A model generated the notes under the pieces. The model searched no databases. It was not told the origin of the DNA and saw only the letters and a list, made by a program, of their open reading frames with translations. A stretch of 64,000 nt of DNA from Actinomycetota bacterium (GTDB lineage Bacteria; Actinomycetota; Actinomycetes; Actinomycetales; Dermatophilaceae): contig JAIUNK010000023.1 of NCBI GenBank assembly GCA_020161845.1, positions 1-64,000 on the forward strand, in the 5' to 3' direction. Every line of letters begins with the position of its first letter. The first letter of the stretch is position 1. Position numbers and translations under genes: made by a program. Shown here piece after piece: positions 50,483 through 59,150 of the stretch.

Positions 50483-51975
50483 TCGGAGTCCCTTTCGCTA
50501 GCCGGGCCCGGCTCCAAGCCAGGGTCGCGACGATCCTGACGCAGCACCGACTGGAGCTCACGCAGTGCCTCGCGCTGACGCACGAGTAACAGTGCAGCAC
50601 ACACCAGGGCGATAAGCCCTGCGGCGATAGCTCCGTAGCCGGCGCTGTCCCAGCGCTCACTCGCCACATACCCCAACCCAGACGCGGCGATCGAGGCGAT
50701 GGCCGGGAGAACCAGCGGTCGTAACAGGCTCGAGATCGTCATCCCGAGACCCCGCAGATGGGTGAGGTAGAGCGGGAAGACCACAACAACTGCAACGCCC
50801 AGCTGGGCGGCAGCGATACCTGGTCCGCGTCCTATTCTCGACCCCACCACCACAGCAGGCACCGTGATTAGCAGAGTCACCACCTGAATCCTCAAAATGC
50901 TCTGAGCGCTGCCGACCACCACCACAAAGTCGTAGAGCAACTCGATGAGTATGCGGCAACCGGCAAGTGCCCCAAGGCTGATCAGGACGAGGGCCGCCGG
51001 CTGCCACGCGACGCCGTACACGAACCGCACGATGGCGGCGGAGCCGCCAGCCAACAAGAAACAGACCGGCATCGTTGCGCTCGCGAGAACCCCCACGAGG
51101 CGCGCGAGGCTAGCGAAGGTTGCGGGGCGGTCACCACGCAGTCGAGCGAAGACCGCCGGGGCGACTGACCGCAACGGCACCGAGAAGATGGTCAACGGCC
51201 AGGCCGCCAAGTTCACGGCAAGTGCGTAGTAGCCGAGTTCAAGAGTCCCCAAGTCACGGCCGGCCACCAGTTGGTCCACATAGCCCAGGGCAAAGACGAC
51301 GATGCTCGACCCCGCCAGCGGAACTCCAAAGGCCAGCAGGGGGCGCAGAAGCGGCCGGCGCAGACCCAGTCGCCACGGGAGCGGCGAGTACCGGAGGAGC
51401 AGGACAGCGCCGGCGAGGCTACCGACGACCCGGCCGATCGCGAGACTCATGGCGCCTTGCTCGGCAAGGACCGCAGCCAACGAGGTCAGCGCGCCCGCCC
51501 ACACATTGACCTGGTCGGCGATCAGTCGCTCCCGTTGCCTGAACGTCCGTTGCAGCAGGGCCGCGGGCGTCGCGACGACACCGCTGACGATGACGGTGAG
51601 CCCCAGCACGCGCACTACGTCGGTAGCCCCCGGATCCCCCATGGCTTGGGAGAAGGCGGGTGCCACCACCCAGATACCACCGGCGACAACGACGCTCATC
51701 ACGACGGCGATCGTCGTCACCGTGGCTGCCAGCTCGCTGGGGTCGCGGTCCCATCGGACGATCGCGAGGCTCACGCCGAGCTCGTTGAATGACAACGCGG
51801 CCATGAGAGCCAGATACGCCACAGCGAAGGTTCCAAACTCGCGAGGGCCCAGCATCCGGGCCATCGCGATACCGATCGCGAACGTGCCAAGCCGCGACGC
51901 CAGCGCGTTAGCGAAACTCCACGCGAGCGCCCTCGGGGCGCGGTGCAGCGAGTGGTCGTCCGCCGTCTCAGCCAC
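50479..51975 (-). CDS. Wzx-type polysaccharide flippase
   Basis: A 498-residue polytopic protein with 12-14 helices and the MATE-superfamily signature LAWSFANALASRLGTFAIGI, then ARMLGPREFGTFAVAYLALM. Its similarity to the flippase at 36335-37855 is in topology more than sequence. It would flip the repeat unit made by the neighbouring transferases. The GTG at 51975 was chosen (CGGGT upstream). The stop overlaps the GT4 start by 4 bp. Confidence 0.88.
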   Translation of the reverse strand: MAETADDHSLHRAPRALAWSFANALASRLGTFAIGIAMARMLGPREFGTFAVAYLALMAALSFNELGVSLAIVRWDRDPSELAATVTTIAVVMSVVVAGGIWVVAPAFSQAMGDPGATDVVRVLGLTVIVSGVVATPAALLQRTFRQRERLIADQVNVWAGALTSLAAVLAEQGAMSLAIGRVVGSLAGAVLLLRYSPLPWRLGLRRPLLRPLLAFGVPLAGSSIVVFALGYVDQLVAGRDLGTLELGYYALAVNLAAWPLTIFSVPLRSVAPAVFARLRGDRPATFASLARLVGVLASATMPVCFLLAGGSAAIVRFVYGVAWQPAALVLISLGALAGCRILIELLYDFVVVVGSAQSILRIQVVTLLITVPAVVVGSRIGRGPGIAAAQLGVAVVVVFPLYLTHLRGLGMTISSLLRPLVLPAIASIAASGLGYVASERWDSAGYGAIAAGLIALVCAALLLVRQREALRELQSVLRQDRRDPGLEPGPASERDSE

Positions 51976-52014
51976 CGTGAGTACCCGTTGGGACCAGCGG
52001 TCCGACCAGCCATC

Positions 52015-53118
52015 TCATCGCAGGCAGGAGGCGAGCGACGTGACCACCTGTTCCTGCTGCGCCGCGGATAGGTGGGGGAACATCGGCAACGAGAGGATAC
52101 GGTCGGCGGCCGCCTCTGCGACCGGGAAGGAACCCGGGGCGGCGATTCCCTGATAGGCACGGCTGAGGTGCAGTGGCACGGGATAGTGAATGCCCACGCC
52201 GATACCGGCCTTGCCGAGCTCCGCCTGAACCCGGTTACGATCCTCGACCTGGATCACGTACAAGTGCCACACGTGCTCGTTCCCCGGCATGGTCTGCGGA
52301 GCGATCACACCGGGCAAAGCCTCCAACATGTGGGCGTAACGATCGGCAGCGATCCGGCGCAGCTGGTTCCACCCGGTGAGCCGAGCCAGTTTTGCCCTCA
52401 GCACGACCGCCTGCATGCTATCAAGCCGCGAGTTCATCCCCACGATCTCGTGGTCGTACTTCACGGCGGAACCATGATCGCCGAGCAACCTTACCGTGCG
52501 GGCCAGCCCCGCATCGTTCGTCGTCACGGCGCCAGCATCACCAGCGGCACCCAAGTTCTTGCCCGGATAGAAGCTGGTGCCCGACGCGGTCCCGGCGCTG
52601 CCCGACGCTCGCCCGAATCGGGTCGCACCCTGGGACTGTGCGGCATCCTCGATCACCACGGCGCCACATTCCCGGGCAATCGGTTCGATCGCTTCCACCG
52701 GAGCCATCTGGCCAAAGAGATGGACGGGGACGATGGCCTTCGTCCGATCGGAAACACGAGACCGAACTTGACCGGGGTCGATCAGGAGGTAGTCGGGGTC
52801 CACATCCACGAGAACTGGGCGAGCGCCGGTCCGAGTGACGGCCTCGGCGGTCGCGATGAAGGTATTCGCCGGCAGGATGACCTCGTCATCGCGTCCCACG
52901 CCCGCAGCTCGGAGCGCCAGCTCTATGGCATCGGTGCCGTTGGCCACTCCGATGCAGTGCGCGACGCCGACGAAGTCGGCATATGCCTGCTCAAAATCAG
53001 CAACGTTCGAGCCCCCGATAAAAGCAGTGCGATCGAGGATGTCAGCGAGTCCGGAGTCTACCTCGCTCCGGATCTCATCGAACTGCGAGAGCAGATCAAC
53101 AAAGGGCACGGTCACCAT
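52015..53118 (-). CDS. DegT/DnrJ/EryC1-type PLP aminotransferase (WbpE/QdtB-like)
   Basis: A 367-residue sugar aminotransferase. It begins VPFVDLLSQFDEIRSEVDSG, and the PLP pocket includes VANGTDAIELALRAAGVG, VVIEDAAQSQGATR (Asp holding the pyridine N), and SFYPGKNLGAAGDAGAVTTN with the Schiff-base Lys. The N-terminus and DAAQSxGA pattern resemble WbpE and QdtB/FdtB, which add an amino group at C3 of nucleotide-linked keto sugars. GGGAGGAGG lies nine bases before the ATG at 53118. It is placed apart from the other DegT gene, 173 bp from the next upstream GT. Confidence 0.88.
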   Translation of the reverse strand: MVTVPFVDLLSQFDEIRSEVDSGLADILDRTAFIGGSNVADFEQAYADFVGVAHCIGVANGTDAIELALRAAGVGRDDEVILPANTFIATAEAVTRTGARPVLVDVDPDYLLIDPGQVRSRVSDRTKAIVPVHLFGQMAPVEAIEPIARECGAVVIEDAAQSQGATRFGRASGSAGTASGTSFYPGKNLGAAGDAGAVTTNDAGLARTVRLLGDHGSAVKYDHEIVGMNSRLDSMQAVVLRAKLARLTGWNQLRRIAADRYAHMLEALPGVIAPQTMPGNEHVWHLYVIQVEDRNRVQAELGKAGIGVGIHYPVPLHLSRAYQGIAAPGSFPVAEAAADRILSLPMFPHLSAAQQEQVVTSLASCLR

Positions 53119-53291
53119 GACAGATTACCTCCTCCCGGGATCGCCCCGGGATCAGTCAGCAGCGTTCGGGAAAGCTCGTATCTCAAGGTCGACACCTCCA
53201 TGACGACGACGTCGTTCTCCCTCCATTCCCGGCCTGCGGCGGCCGGAGGTGCCGATGGCACACGCAGCCACGTCGACGGCCGCTTGATTGG

Positions 53292-54191
53292 TCACGACAC
53301 ATCGGTACGGCTGCTCTCGTCACGTTGCCAGGTCGAGAAGTCGCCCGAGCGAACCCTGCGTCGGGCACGTATCCGACCCACTGCGGTCACCATGACAAAC
53401 GCCGCCACATGGCCGATAAGTGCAGGCTCCGCACGAATGATGGCAAGCAGGTCGACTGGGGTCGTTGCGTGCGCCTTCACCCGCAATCCCGCTTGGTCGG
53501 CCTGCCGGATCCCGGTGCTGACGCGCTCGCGGCGACGCAACAGGTCCCGCACTGTGCGTGGCGGGTAGATCGTGACCCAGGCATCCGGAAGGATCAGCCT
53601 TTCATGCTGCATGAACGCCTCGGAGACCACCAGATCGTCAGCCAGCACCGCAGGCAGGCAACGGATGCGTTCGTGTCCCCCCTGGGTCATCGCGATCACT
53701 CCGCGTCCGAAGACGCCTGAGCGAACGCTGGGCAAGCGCTCCCATACCCGGTAATAACTCCGCACCAGCGGATGCGCGCCACGCCCGTCGATAAGCCGTG
53801 TCGGGCCCGCGACCAGCGCAGTCCCTAGCCCGGCCGCCTCGCAGTCGGGGCCCTCTGCGCTTCCGAGGGCCTCGGCGAGACGGCGCACCGATGCAGCGTC
53901 TACGGCCACGTCGGCGTCCACGTACACCCGCGGGTAGGCCGTCGCCACCGCATCACCCGCGGCCAGGGCCGCCGTCTTTGAGGCGCATTCCAGTTCGACC
54001 ACCCGTACGCCGGGGTAGGCCCGAGCCACGTCGGCGGTGCCGTCCACACAACCATTGGGAACCACGACAACCTGGAGATCGTCCGCGACGACGCGGTCTA
54101 GCAACCGCGCCAAGCCGAGGGCGTCGTTGTGCGCCGGAATAACCACTCCAGCCACGAACGGCGGTGGGTCCTTGTCATGGTCGTCCTTCAT
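53292..54191 (-). CDS. Family 2 glycosyltransferase
   Basis: A 299-residue GT2 enzyme: AGVVIPAHNDALGLARLLD, VVVVPNGCVDGTAD, RVYVDADVAVDAASVRRL (the DxD metal site), and ADDLVVSEAFMQHERLILPD. The C-terminal 60 residues are basic and Leu/Val rich (IIRAEPALIGHVAAFVMVTAVG), possibly a membrane-attachment segment. The start codon is the ATG at 54191. It lies 16 bp after the following GT2 gene (stop at 54208). Confidence 0.85.
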   Translation of the reverse strand: MKDDHDKDPPPFVAGVVIPAHNDALGLARLLDRVVADDLQVVVVPNGCVDGTADVARAYPGVRVVELECASKTAALAAGDAVATAYPRVYVDADVAVDAASVRRLAEALGSAEGPDCEAAGLGTALVAGPTRLIDGRGAHPLVRSYYRVWERLPSVRSGVFGRGVIAMTQGGHERIRCLPAVLADDLVVSEAFMQHERLILPDAWVTIYPPRTVRDLLRRRERVSTGIRQADQAGLRVKAHATTPVDLLAIIRAEPALIGHVAAFVMVTAVGRIRARRRVRSGDFSTWQRDESSRTDVS

Positions 54192-54207
54192 CCGTGCCGC
54201 CTCTCAC

Positions 54208-55131
54208 TCATCCGGGAATGATCGCGCCCTGGGAGCGCAGCGCCGCGGGGCGACGACGTGGACAAACCAGTGCGGCCACGGCCTCCCGTGATTCGCGCCG
54301 TCCGCGCACGACCCAGCTGGCTTCGCTGACCAGGTTGGCGATGAGATAGGCGTACGTCAAAGGGCGGGGGTGCCGCCGACCGTAGCAACGGACGCGATTA
54401 ACGACCTGCATGGTGTGCGTCATCGCGTTGCGGCCCGACCCTCCGCCAGCGTGCACCACAACCGCGGCGGGCTCGTAGCGGGTAGACCAGCCGGCATCGC
54501 GGGCGCGCAGGCAGAAGTCGGTTTCCTCCGAGTACAGAAAGAACGACTCGTCCCAACCGCCGAGTGCGGAATAACATTCCTGACGAATCAACATCGCCGC
54601 GCCCAGCGCCCAGTCCACGTCTTGCGCCTGCTCGTAATCGACGTCCGAGTTGATGTATTCAGCGAAGACCGGATGCCTGGTGAAGTTGAGGCCTATTCCC
54701 CGCCGGATCGTCGGTTCTCTCCGCAGCGAATACTGCAGTCGTCCATGGGCATCATGAATACGCGGTACAACAATTCCGGCCAGCGACCGCTCAGCTGCCG
54801 TCACCATGGTCTGGATAGCGTCCGTTGCCATCCGACAATCCGGATTAAGTAGCAATAGGTAGTCGGCCGATCCGCCCACTCGAACGCCAAGATTGAAGCC
54901 GGCCGAATAGCCCCGATTAGTGGCCTCCACCACCGTAACGCCCGGGCGAGCGCGAAGGATCGCGACGGTGTCGTCCGTGGATCCGTTGTCGACGACCACG
55001 ACCTCGCCCAGGGAACCACTCCGCTGGGCCGGCCCGAGGCTATCGAGGAGCCCACCAACATCAGCCGCACTGTTGTGCGTGACAACGACTGCCAGGACCC
55101 GCCGTGCAGGCCCGAGTTCACTGGCGCTCAT
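54208..55131 (-). CDS. Family 2 glycosyltransferase (rhamnosyltransferase-like)
   Basis: A 307-residue GT2 enzyme: VLAVVVTHNSAADVGGLLDS, VVVVDNGSTDDTVAIL, NRGYSAGFNLGVRVGG, YLLLLNPDCRMATDAI (NPD metal site) and GWDESFFLYSEETDFCLRARDAGW. This pattern, with LNPD and FLYxEExDxCxRxRxxG, is typical of WbbL-like rhamnosyltransferases. It overlaps the Wzz-like gene by 4 bp. dTDP-rhamnose would require rml genes not seen here. Confidence 0.87.
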   Translation of the reverse strand: MSASELGPARRVLAVVVTHNSAADVGGLLDSLGPAQRSGSLGEVVVVDNGSTDDTVAILRARPGVTVVEATNRGYSAGFNLGVRVGGSADYLLLLNPDCRMATDAIQTMVTAAERSLAGIVVPRIHDAHGRLQYSLRREPTIRRGIGLNFTRHPVFAEYINSDVDYEQAQDVDWALGAAMLIRQECYSALGGWDESFFLYSEETDFCLRARDAGWSTRYEPAAVVVHAGGGSGRNAMTHTMQVVNRVRCYGRRHPRPLTYAYLIANLVSEASWVVRGRRESREAVAALVCPRRRPAALRSQGAIIPG

Positions 55132-55808
55132 CGCACTGCGACCGGGGCGGACGACGTGCTCGTGACAGTGCGGTCCGTCCCGCGACGCGAGCCCCGGACG
55201 ACGATCGACGCGGCCGCTGTGAGCCAGGCCCCCAGCATCAGTATCCCCGCCCGCAACCGCATCCGACTTGGGCCTGTGTCGAACATGCGGGTCCCATAAA
55301 GGTCCTTCTCGATCGTGATTCGGTACGCCGGGTTGACCGCGTACCCATCCTGCAGTTCGGACAGCGAACGACGCGCAGCCTCGATGGCCTGCTCGGTCCT
55401 ATTAGCCACATCCGCCTCGGTCGGTCCGCTCACCTGGATCTGGATGATCGGGTCACTGAAGCTGTTCTGCCACTGGCCCCCGCTATCGGGAATACGGACC
55501 CACACCCCGCGCGCGATACCGATATCCACGATGTTGACGTTTGGGGAAGCCATCCGGGGCACTGCTGGCTTGGGGTCGATCTGGGCCACCACAGCACCTG
55601 CAGTAGCCACCAAACCTCCTGGTGAGCTCACCAGGGAGTTGGTCTCGACTCCAGCTGACGGATCGCGCGGAGCCATCAGACGCAGTTTGGTGTCAGACCA
55701 CACCACCTGCACCCCCCGCCCAGCCAGGAGGAGAATAGTCAGCGTCAGCATCACGCTGACGATGACAATGAGCCGATGAGTCGATGAGCCGCGCATCACC
55801 CTTGTCAT
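55128..55808 (-). CDS. Wzz-like two-helix membrane protein
   Basis: A 226-residue protein with helices near residues 13-31 (LIVIVSVMLTLTILLLA) and near 188-205 (AGILMLGAWLTAAASIVV), and a long extracellular part between. The topology matches chain-length regulators, and its core (NVNIVDIGIARGVWVRI) has no known motif. The ATG at 55808 was chosen; a start 63 bases upstream is also possible but adds an unconserved Pro/Gly region. It sits in the operon between the DegT gene and the GT2 gene, coupled to the latter. Confidence 0.65.
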   Translation of the reverse strand: MTRVMRGSSTHRLIVIVSVMLTLTILLLAGRGVQVVWSDTKLRLMAPRDPSAGVETNSLVSSPGGLVATAGAVVAQIDPKPAVPRMASPNVNIVDIGIARGVWVRIPDSGGQWQNSFSDPIIQIQVSGPTEADVANRTEQAIEAARRSLSELQDGYAVNPAYRITIEKDLYGTRMFDTGPSRMRLRAGILMLGAWLTAAASIVVRGSRRGTDRTVTSTSSAPVAVR

Positions 55809-55867
55809 GGTGCACCCCACCCCGGCGGGGGAGCTCGGACCGATGGTCCAACCCCAGATGCGCGGAC

Positions 55868-57001
55868 TCAAGACCCTCCCGCCTCTCGGACCGCGTCGAT
55901 GACCCGATGCACTTCCGCGTCCGTGATGTGATGGAAGAGCGGAAGGATCAACGTCTGGTCAGTCAGCCGTTCGGTGACTGGTAGCGGCACGTGCGGGTGC
56001 CCGGCGTAGGCCGGCTGGCGGTGTGCCGCCATGATGCCGCGCCGAGCGGAGATGTCCCGGGTGGCGAGGTGTGCCAGGAGTTCGTCGCGAGACAGCGCGA
56101 AATCGGCCCCGACCTGGACCCAGAACGACTGAAAGTTGCTCGTGCCATGAGGCGGGTCGGCCACGCACCGCAACCCCGGCAGGTCCGCGAACGCCTCCCG
56201 GTACGCCGCGGCCACCGTGCGTCGACGTCGCACCATCTCCGGTAACCGGTCCAGTTGAACAAGTCCGATGGCCGCCTGCAGGTCGGTCATTCGGTAGTTG
56301 AAACCACGTTCGAGATACTGCTCCGCCGGCGGCAGCGTGCTGGCATGTCGCTCGGCCGCGCTGATGCTCATGCCGTGCTCACGTAACCGTCGCGCCCGCA
56401 GCGCCAATTGAGGGTCGTTGGTCGTCAGCATGCCGCCCTCGCCGGTCGTGAGCAGCTTTCGCGGGTGGAAGGACCATGCCGCCAAAGGAGCCTCCGCCCC
56501 GACCGGTTGGCCCCGGTACTGCGAGCCTGCGGCGCACGCGGCGTCTTCCACCACCAGAATGTCACGGGGCCGACACAGCGCCATGATCTCTGCCAAGTCC
56601 ACGGGCACTCCGCCCTGGTCGACCGCGATCACAGCCCTGGTCTTTGAGGTGAGAACCGCTTCGACTGTCTCCGCGGTGATGTTGCCGGTGCGCTCGTCCA
56701 CGTCGCAGAACACCGGTTGAGCAGCCACGTAGGTGGTCGCGTTGGTGGTGGCGATGAACGAGAATGAAGGCACCACCACCTCGCACCCGGCCGGCAGGTC
56801 CGCCAGCACGAGCGCCAAGTGCAGCGCCGTGGTGCAACTCGACACCGCGACGCCTTGTGCCGTGCCCACCGACGCGGCAAAGGCCGCCTCAAACTGCGCT
56901 ACGCGAGGTCCTTGAGCGACCCAGCCGGAGCGGATCACGTCGGCGACAGCCGACGCCTCCTCGTCCCCGAACCAGGGCTTCATCACATCAATACGACTCA
57001 C
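55868..57001 (-). CDS. DegT/DnrJ/EryC1-type PLP aminotransferase
   Basis: A 377-residue sugar aminotransferase. It starts VSRIDVMKPWFGDEEASAVA, and the PLP features are SSCTTALHLALVLADL, LVVEDAACAAGSQY (Asp) and SFHPRKLLTTGEGGMLTTN with the Schiff-base Lys. This is the PseC/ArnB/perosamine-synthase type rather than WbpE. The GTG at 57001 overlaps the epimerase stop by 4 bp. Together with the epimerase and oxidoreductase genes it would make an amino sugar, but whether at C3 or C4 is unclear. Confidence 0.88.
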   Translation of the reverse strand: MSRIDVMKPWFGDEEASAVADVIRSGWVAQGPRVAQFEAAFAASVGTAQGVAVSSCTTALHLALVLADLPAGCEVVVPSFSFIATTNATTYVAAQPVFCDVDERTGNITAETVEAVLTSKTRAVIAVDQGGVPVDLAEIMALCRPRDILVVEDAACAAGSQYRGQPVGAEAPLAAWSFHPRKLLTTGEGGMLTTNDPQLALRARRLREHGMSISAAERHASTLPPAEQYLERGFNYRMTDLQAAIGLVQLDRLPEMVRRRRTVAAAYREAFADLPGLRCVADPPHGTSNFQSFWVQVGADFALSRDELLAHLATRDISARRGIMAAHRQPAYAGHPHVPLPVTERLTDQTLILPLFHHITDAEVHRVIDAVREAGGS

Positions 57002-57993
57002 GACAGGGTCCTCGCCCGCTCCGCCGCGATCGTCTCGCGCAGGGGTCGCCACCAGGCGACAAGCTGGACGAGCCCGTCGCGAAGGCCGATCGTAGGCCGC
57101 CACCCAAGGTCCTGTGCGGCCGCCGAAATGTCGGCCAGACGTCTCGTAACGCCGTTCACTGCACGCTCTGGGCCGAACTCGAGTCCCAATGACGAGTCCA
57201 TCGCCGACAACAGGGCCTCAGCGAGCTCGAGTAACGACGTCTCTCTTCCGCTGGCGATGTTGTACACCCCTGCACGCACGCCGGAGCCTGCGGCAAGGAT
57301 GTTGGCGCGCGCGATGTCCGGGGTGCAAACGAAGTCCATTGTCTGGCGGCCGTCCCCGAAAATCAGCGGCGGCTGGCCATCCGCGATGCGCTCCATCCAG
57401 CGCACCAGGACCTCGGTGTAGAGGCCATGCACATCCATTCGCGGCCCGTAAACGTTGAAGTAGCGTAGGCCCACGAAATCCAGCCCCGACATGGCCCGGA
57501 AGCTTCGCGCCATGCCCTCATTAAACGTCTTGGCAGCCCCGTAGAACGTGTCGTTGGCGTAGGGATGCTGGCTCTCCGGCGTAGGGAACTCCTCCGCCAG
57601 GCCATAGACCGATGCCGAAGACGCGAAGACGACCTTGACTACCTTGGCAGCAGCCGCAGCCTCGAAGACGTTAAATGTGCCGTCTGCGAGAACCTCCAGA
57701 GCCAGTCTCGGTTCCTCGGCGCACTGAGTGATCCGGATGGCCGCTTGGTGGAAGACGAGATCTTTCCCGCGGCTGAGGTCGTGGACCAGATCACGATCCC
57801 GGATGTCGCCCTCGACAAGTCGTGCCCGACCCGTGGCCAGGGCCTCCGTCAGATTCTCCCGTCGACCGCGAACCAGGTTGTCCAGGACGTCGACGGAGTT
57901 CACACCCGCTGCGATGAGCTGGTCAGTGATCGTCGAGGCGATCGTCCCGGCGCCGCCGGTCACCAGAACGCGGGCACCCTGCAGGTTGGTCAT
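56998..57993 (-). CDS. NAD-dependent nucleotide-sugar epimerase/dehydratase
   Basis: A 331-residue extended SDR. The NAD-binding motif is LVTGGAGTIASTITDQL (the usual GGxGxxGS is changed to GGAGTIAS), followed by ARLVEGDIRD, DLVFHQAAI, VVFASSASVYG and NDTFYGAAKTFNE, the YxxxK pair. VGLRYFNVYGPRMD is a UDP-sugar epimerase signature. It overlaps its neighbours by 4 bp on each side. It would epimerise or dehydrate an NDP-sugar; substrate is unknown. Confidence 0.85.
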   Translation of the reverse strand: MTNLQGARVLVTGGAGTIASTITDQLIAAGVNSVDVLDNLVRGRRENLTEALATGRARLVEGDIRDRDLVHDLSRGKDLVFHQAAIRITQCAEEPRLALEVLADGTFNVFEAAAAAKVVKVVFASSASVYGLAEEFPTPESQHPYANDTFYGAAKTFNEGMARSFRAMSGLDFVGLRYFNVYGPRMDVHGLYTEVLVRWMERIADGQPPLIFGDGRQTMDFVCTPDIARANILAAGSGVRAGVYNIASGRETSLLELAEALLSAMDSSLGLEFGPERAVNGVTRRLADISAAAQDLGWRPTIGLRDGLVQLVAWWRPLRETIAAERARTLS

Positions 57994-59063
57994 GGCGACA
58001 CCTCCGAGAGGTCGGCGACTGGTCCCAGACGAGTCTCTGGGACCGGAACAAGAACGCCCCCGGCAGCCAGGCTATGCGAGGCAGCCTCCAAGACCGTGAG
58101 AACGCGTAGCCCGGCCAGACCATCGGTGCGCGGCGGACGCCCTTCCCGAATGGCTGCCGCGAACTCCGCGACCATGGCCCCTAGCGCTTCACGCTCCGGT
58201 ATTGCGGGGGCCTGCATGTCGCCGAGCCGATAGGAGATGACTGAGTCACGACGCTGCGCCATATCGTCGGTGGACTCTAGGTTCACACCGCGGTCGTACA
58301 CACTCAATCTCTGCTGGGGATGCAAGTCATCCCATACCAGCATTCGCCGGCTGCCCCCGATCACCATCTGCCGGATCTTTGTCGGGCTCAGCCAATTTAC
58401 GTGCACGTGCACTATCCCACCGTTGGCAAGTGGCATGGTCAGGTAGCCAACACAGGCGAGGCCCGCCCCGATCGGGTCTGCGCCGTGGGCCGAGACGGAC
58501 AGTGGCGCGAATCCGCCGGGCAGGATGGCATCCAGGATCGACAGGTCGTGTGGAGCGAGATCCCACAACACGTCGACGTCGCGTTGGATCAGTCCCAGGT
58601 TGATCCGAACGGAATCGATGAAGTGTACGTCGCCCACAACCCCGTCCCGAATGAGCTCCGAGATGCGCTGCACGACGGGGGTGTAACAGTAGGTGTGATC
58701 GCACATCAGCGTCAGGTCGCGTTCCGCGGCAGCGACTGCGATCTTCATGGCGTCCGCCCTGCTCTCGGCCAAGGGCTTCTCGACAAGAACGTGCCGTCCG
58801 CTCTTCAGTGCCTGCAGGGCGATCGCCAGGTGGGTGCGGGCGGGGGTCGCGATCGCCACCGCGTCGATGTCGTTGCGGGCCAGCAGCCGGTCCAACGATG
58901 TCTCCACATCCACCGTGCTGCGGGGCCCGCGCGCGGCCACGGCACGGCTCTCGACGTGGTCGCACACCGCGACCAGGTCCCAGTCGGGACTACTGCGGAA
59001 GTTCCGTATCAGATTCGGTCCCCAATAGCCGGCCCCCACGACGGCAACTCTCAAGCGCTCCAC
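57990..59063 (-). CDS. Gfo/Idh/MocA-family oxidoreductase (WbpB-like)
   Basis: A 357-residue NAD(P)-binding oxidoreductase. RVAVVGAGYWGPNLIRNF is the Rossmann motif, VAVCDHVESRAVAARG follows, and VLVEKPLAESRADAMK holds the catalytic Lys of the EKP motif. CDHTYCYTPVVQRISELIRD, then VDVLWDLAPHDLSILDAIL (active-site His/Asp) complete the fold. Family members oxidise sugars at C3, as WbpB does for UDP-GlcNAcA. The GTG at 59063 has GAAGGGGAGG upstream. Lies 87 bp after the dehydrogenase gene. Confidence 0.86.
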   Translation of the reverse strand: MERLRVAVVGAGYWGPNLIRNFRSSPDWDLVAVCDHVESRAVAARGPRSTVDVETSLDRLLARNDIDAVAIATPARTHLAIALQALKSGRHVLVEKPLAESRADAMKIAVAAAERDLTLMCDHTYCYTPVVQRISELIRDGVVGDVHFIDSVRINLGLIQRDVDVLWDLAPHDLSILDAILPGGFAPLSVSAHGADPIGAGLACVGYLTMPLANGGIVHVHVNWLSPTKIRQMVIGGSRRMLVWDDLHPQQRLSVYDRGVNLESTDDMAQRRDSVISYRLGDMQAPAIPEREALGAMVAEFAAAIREGRPPRTDGLAGLRVLTVLEAASHSLAAGGVLVPVPETRLGPVADLSEVSP

Positions 59064-59150
59064 AAGCCTCCCCTTCTGTGTGCTGCGGTGCCGGGCGCCG
59101 GCTAGGTTGGCGAGCGGCCGACATGGTCGAAGGCGTCCCGGATCGGTGCA

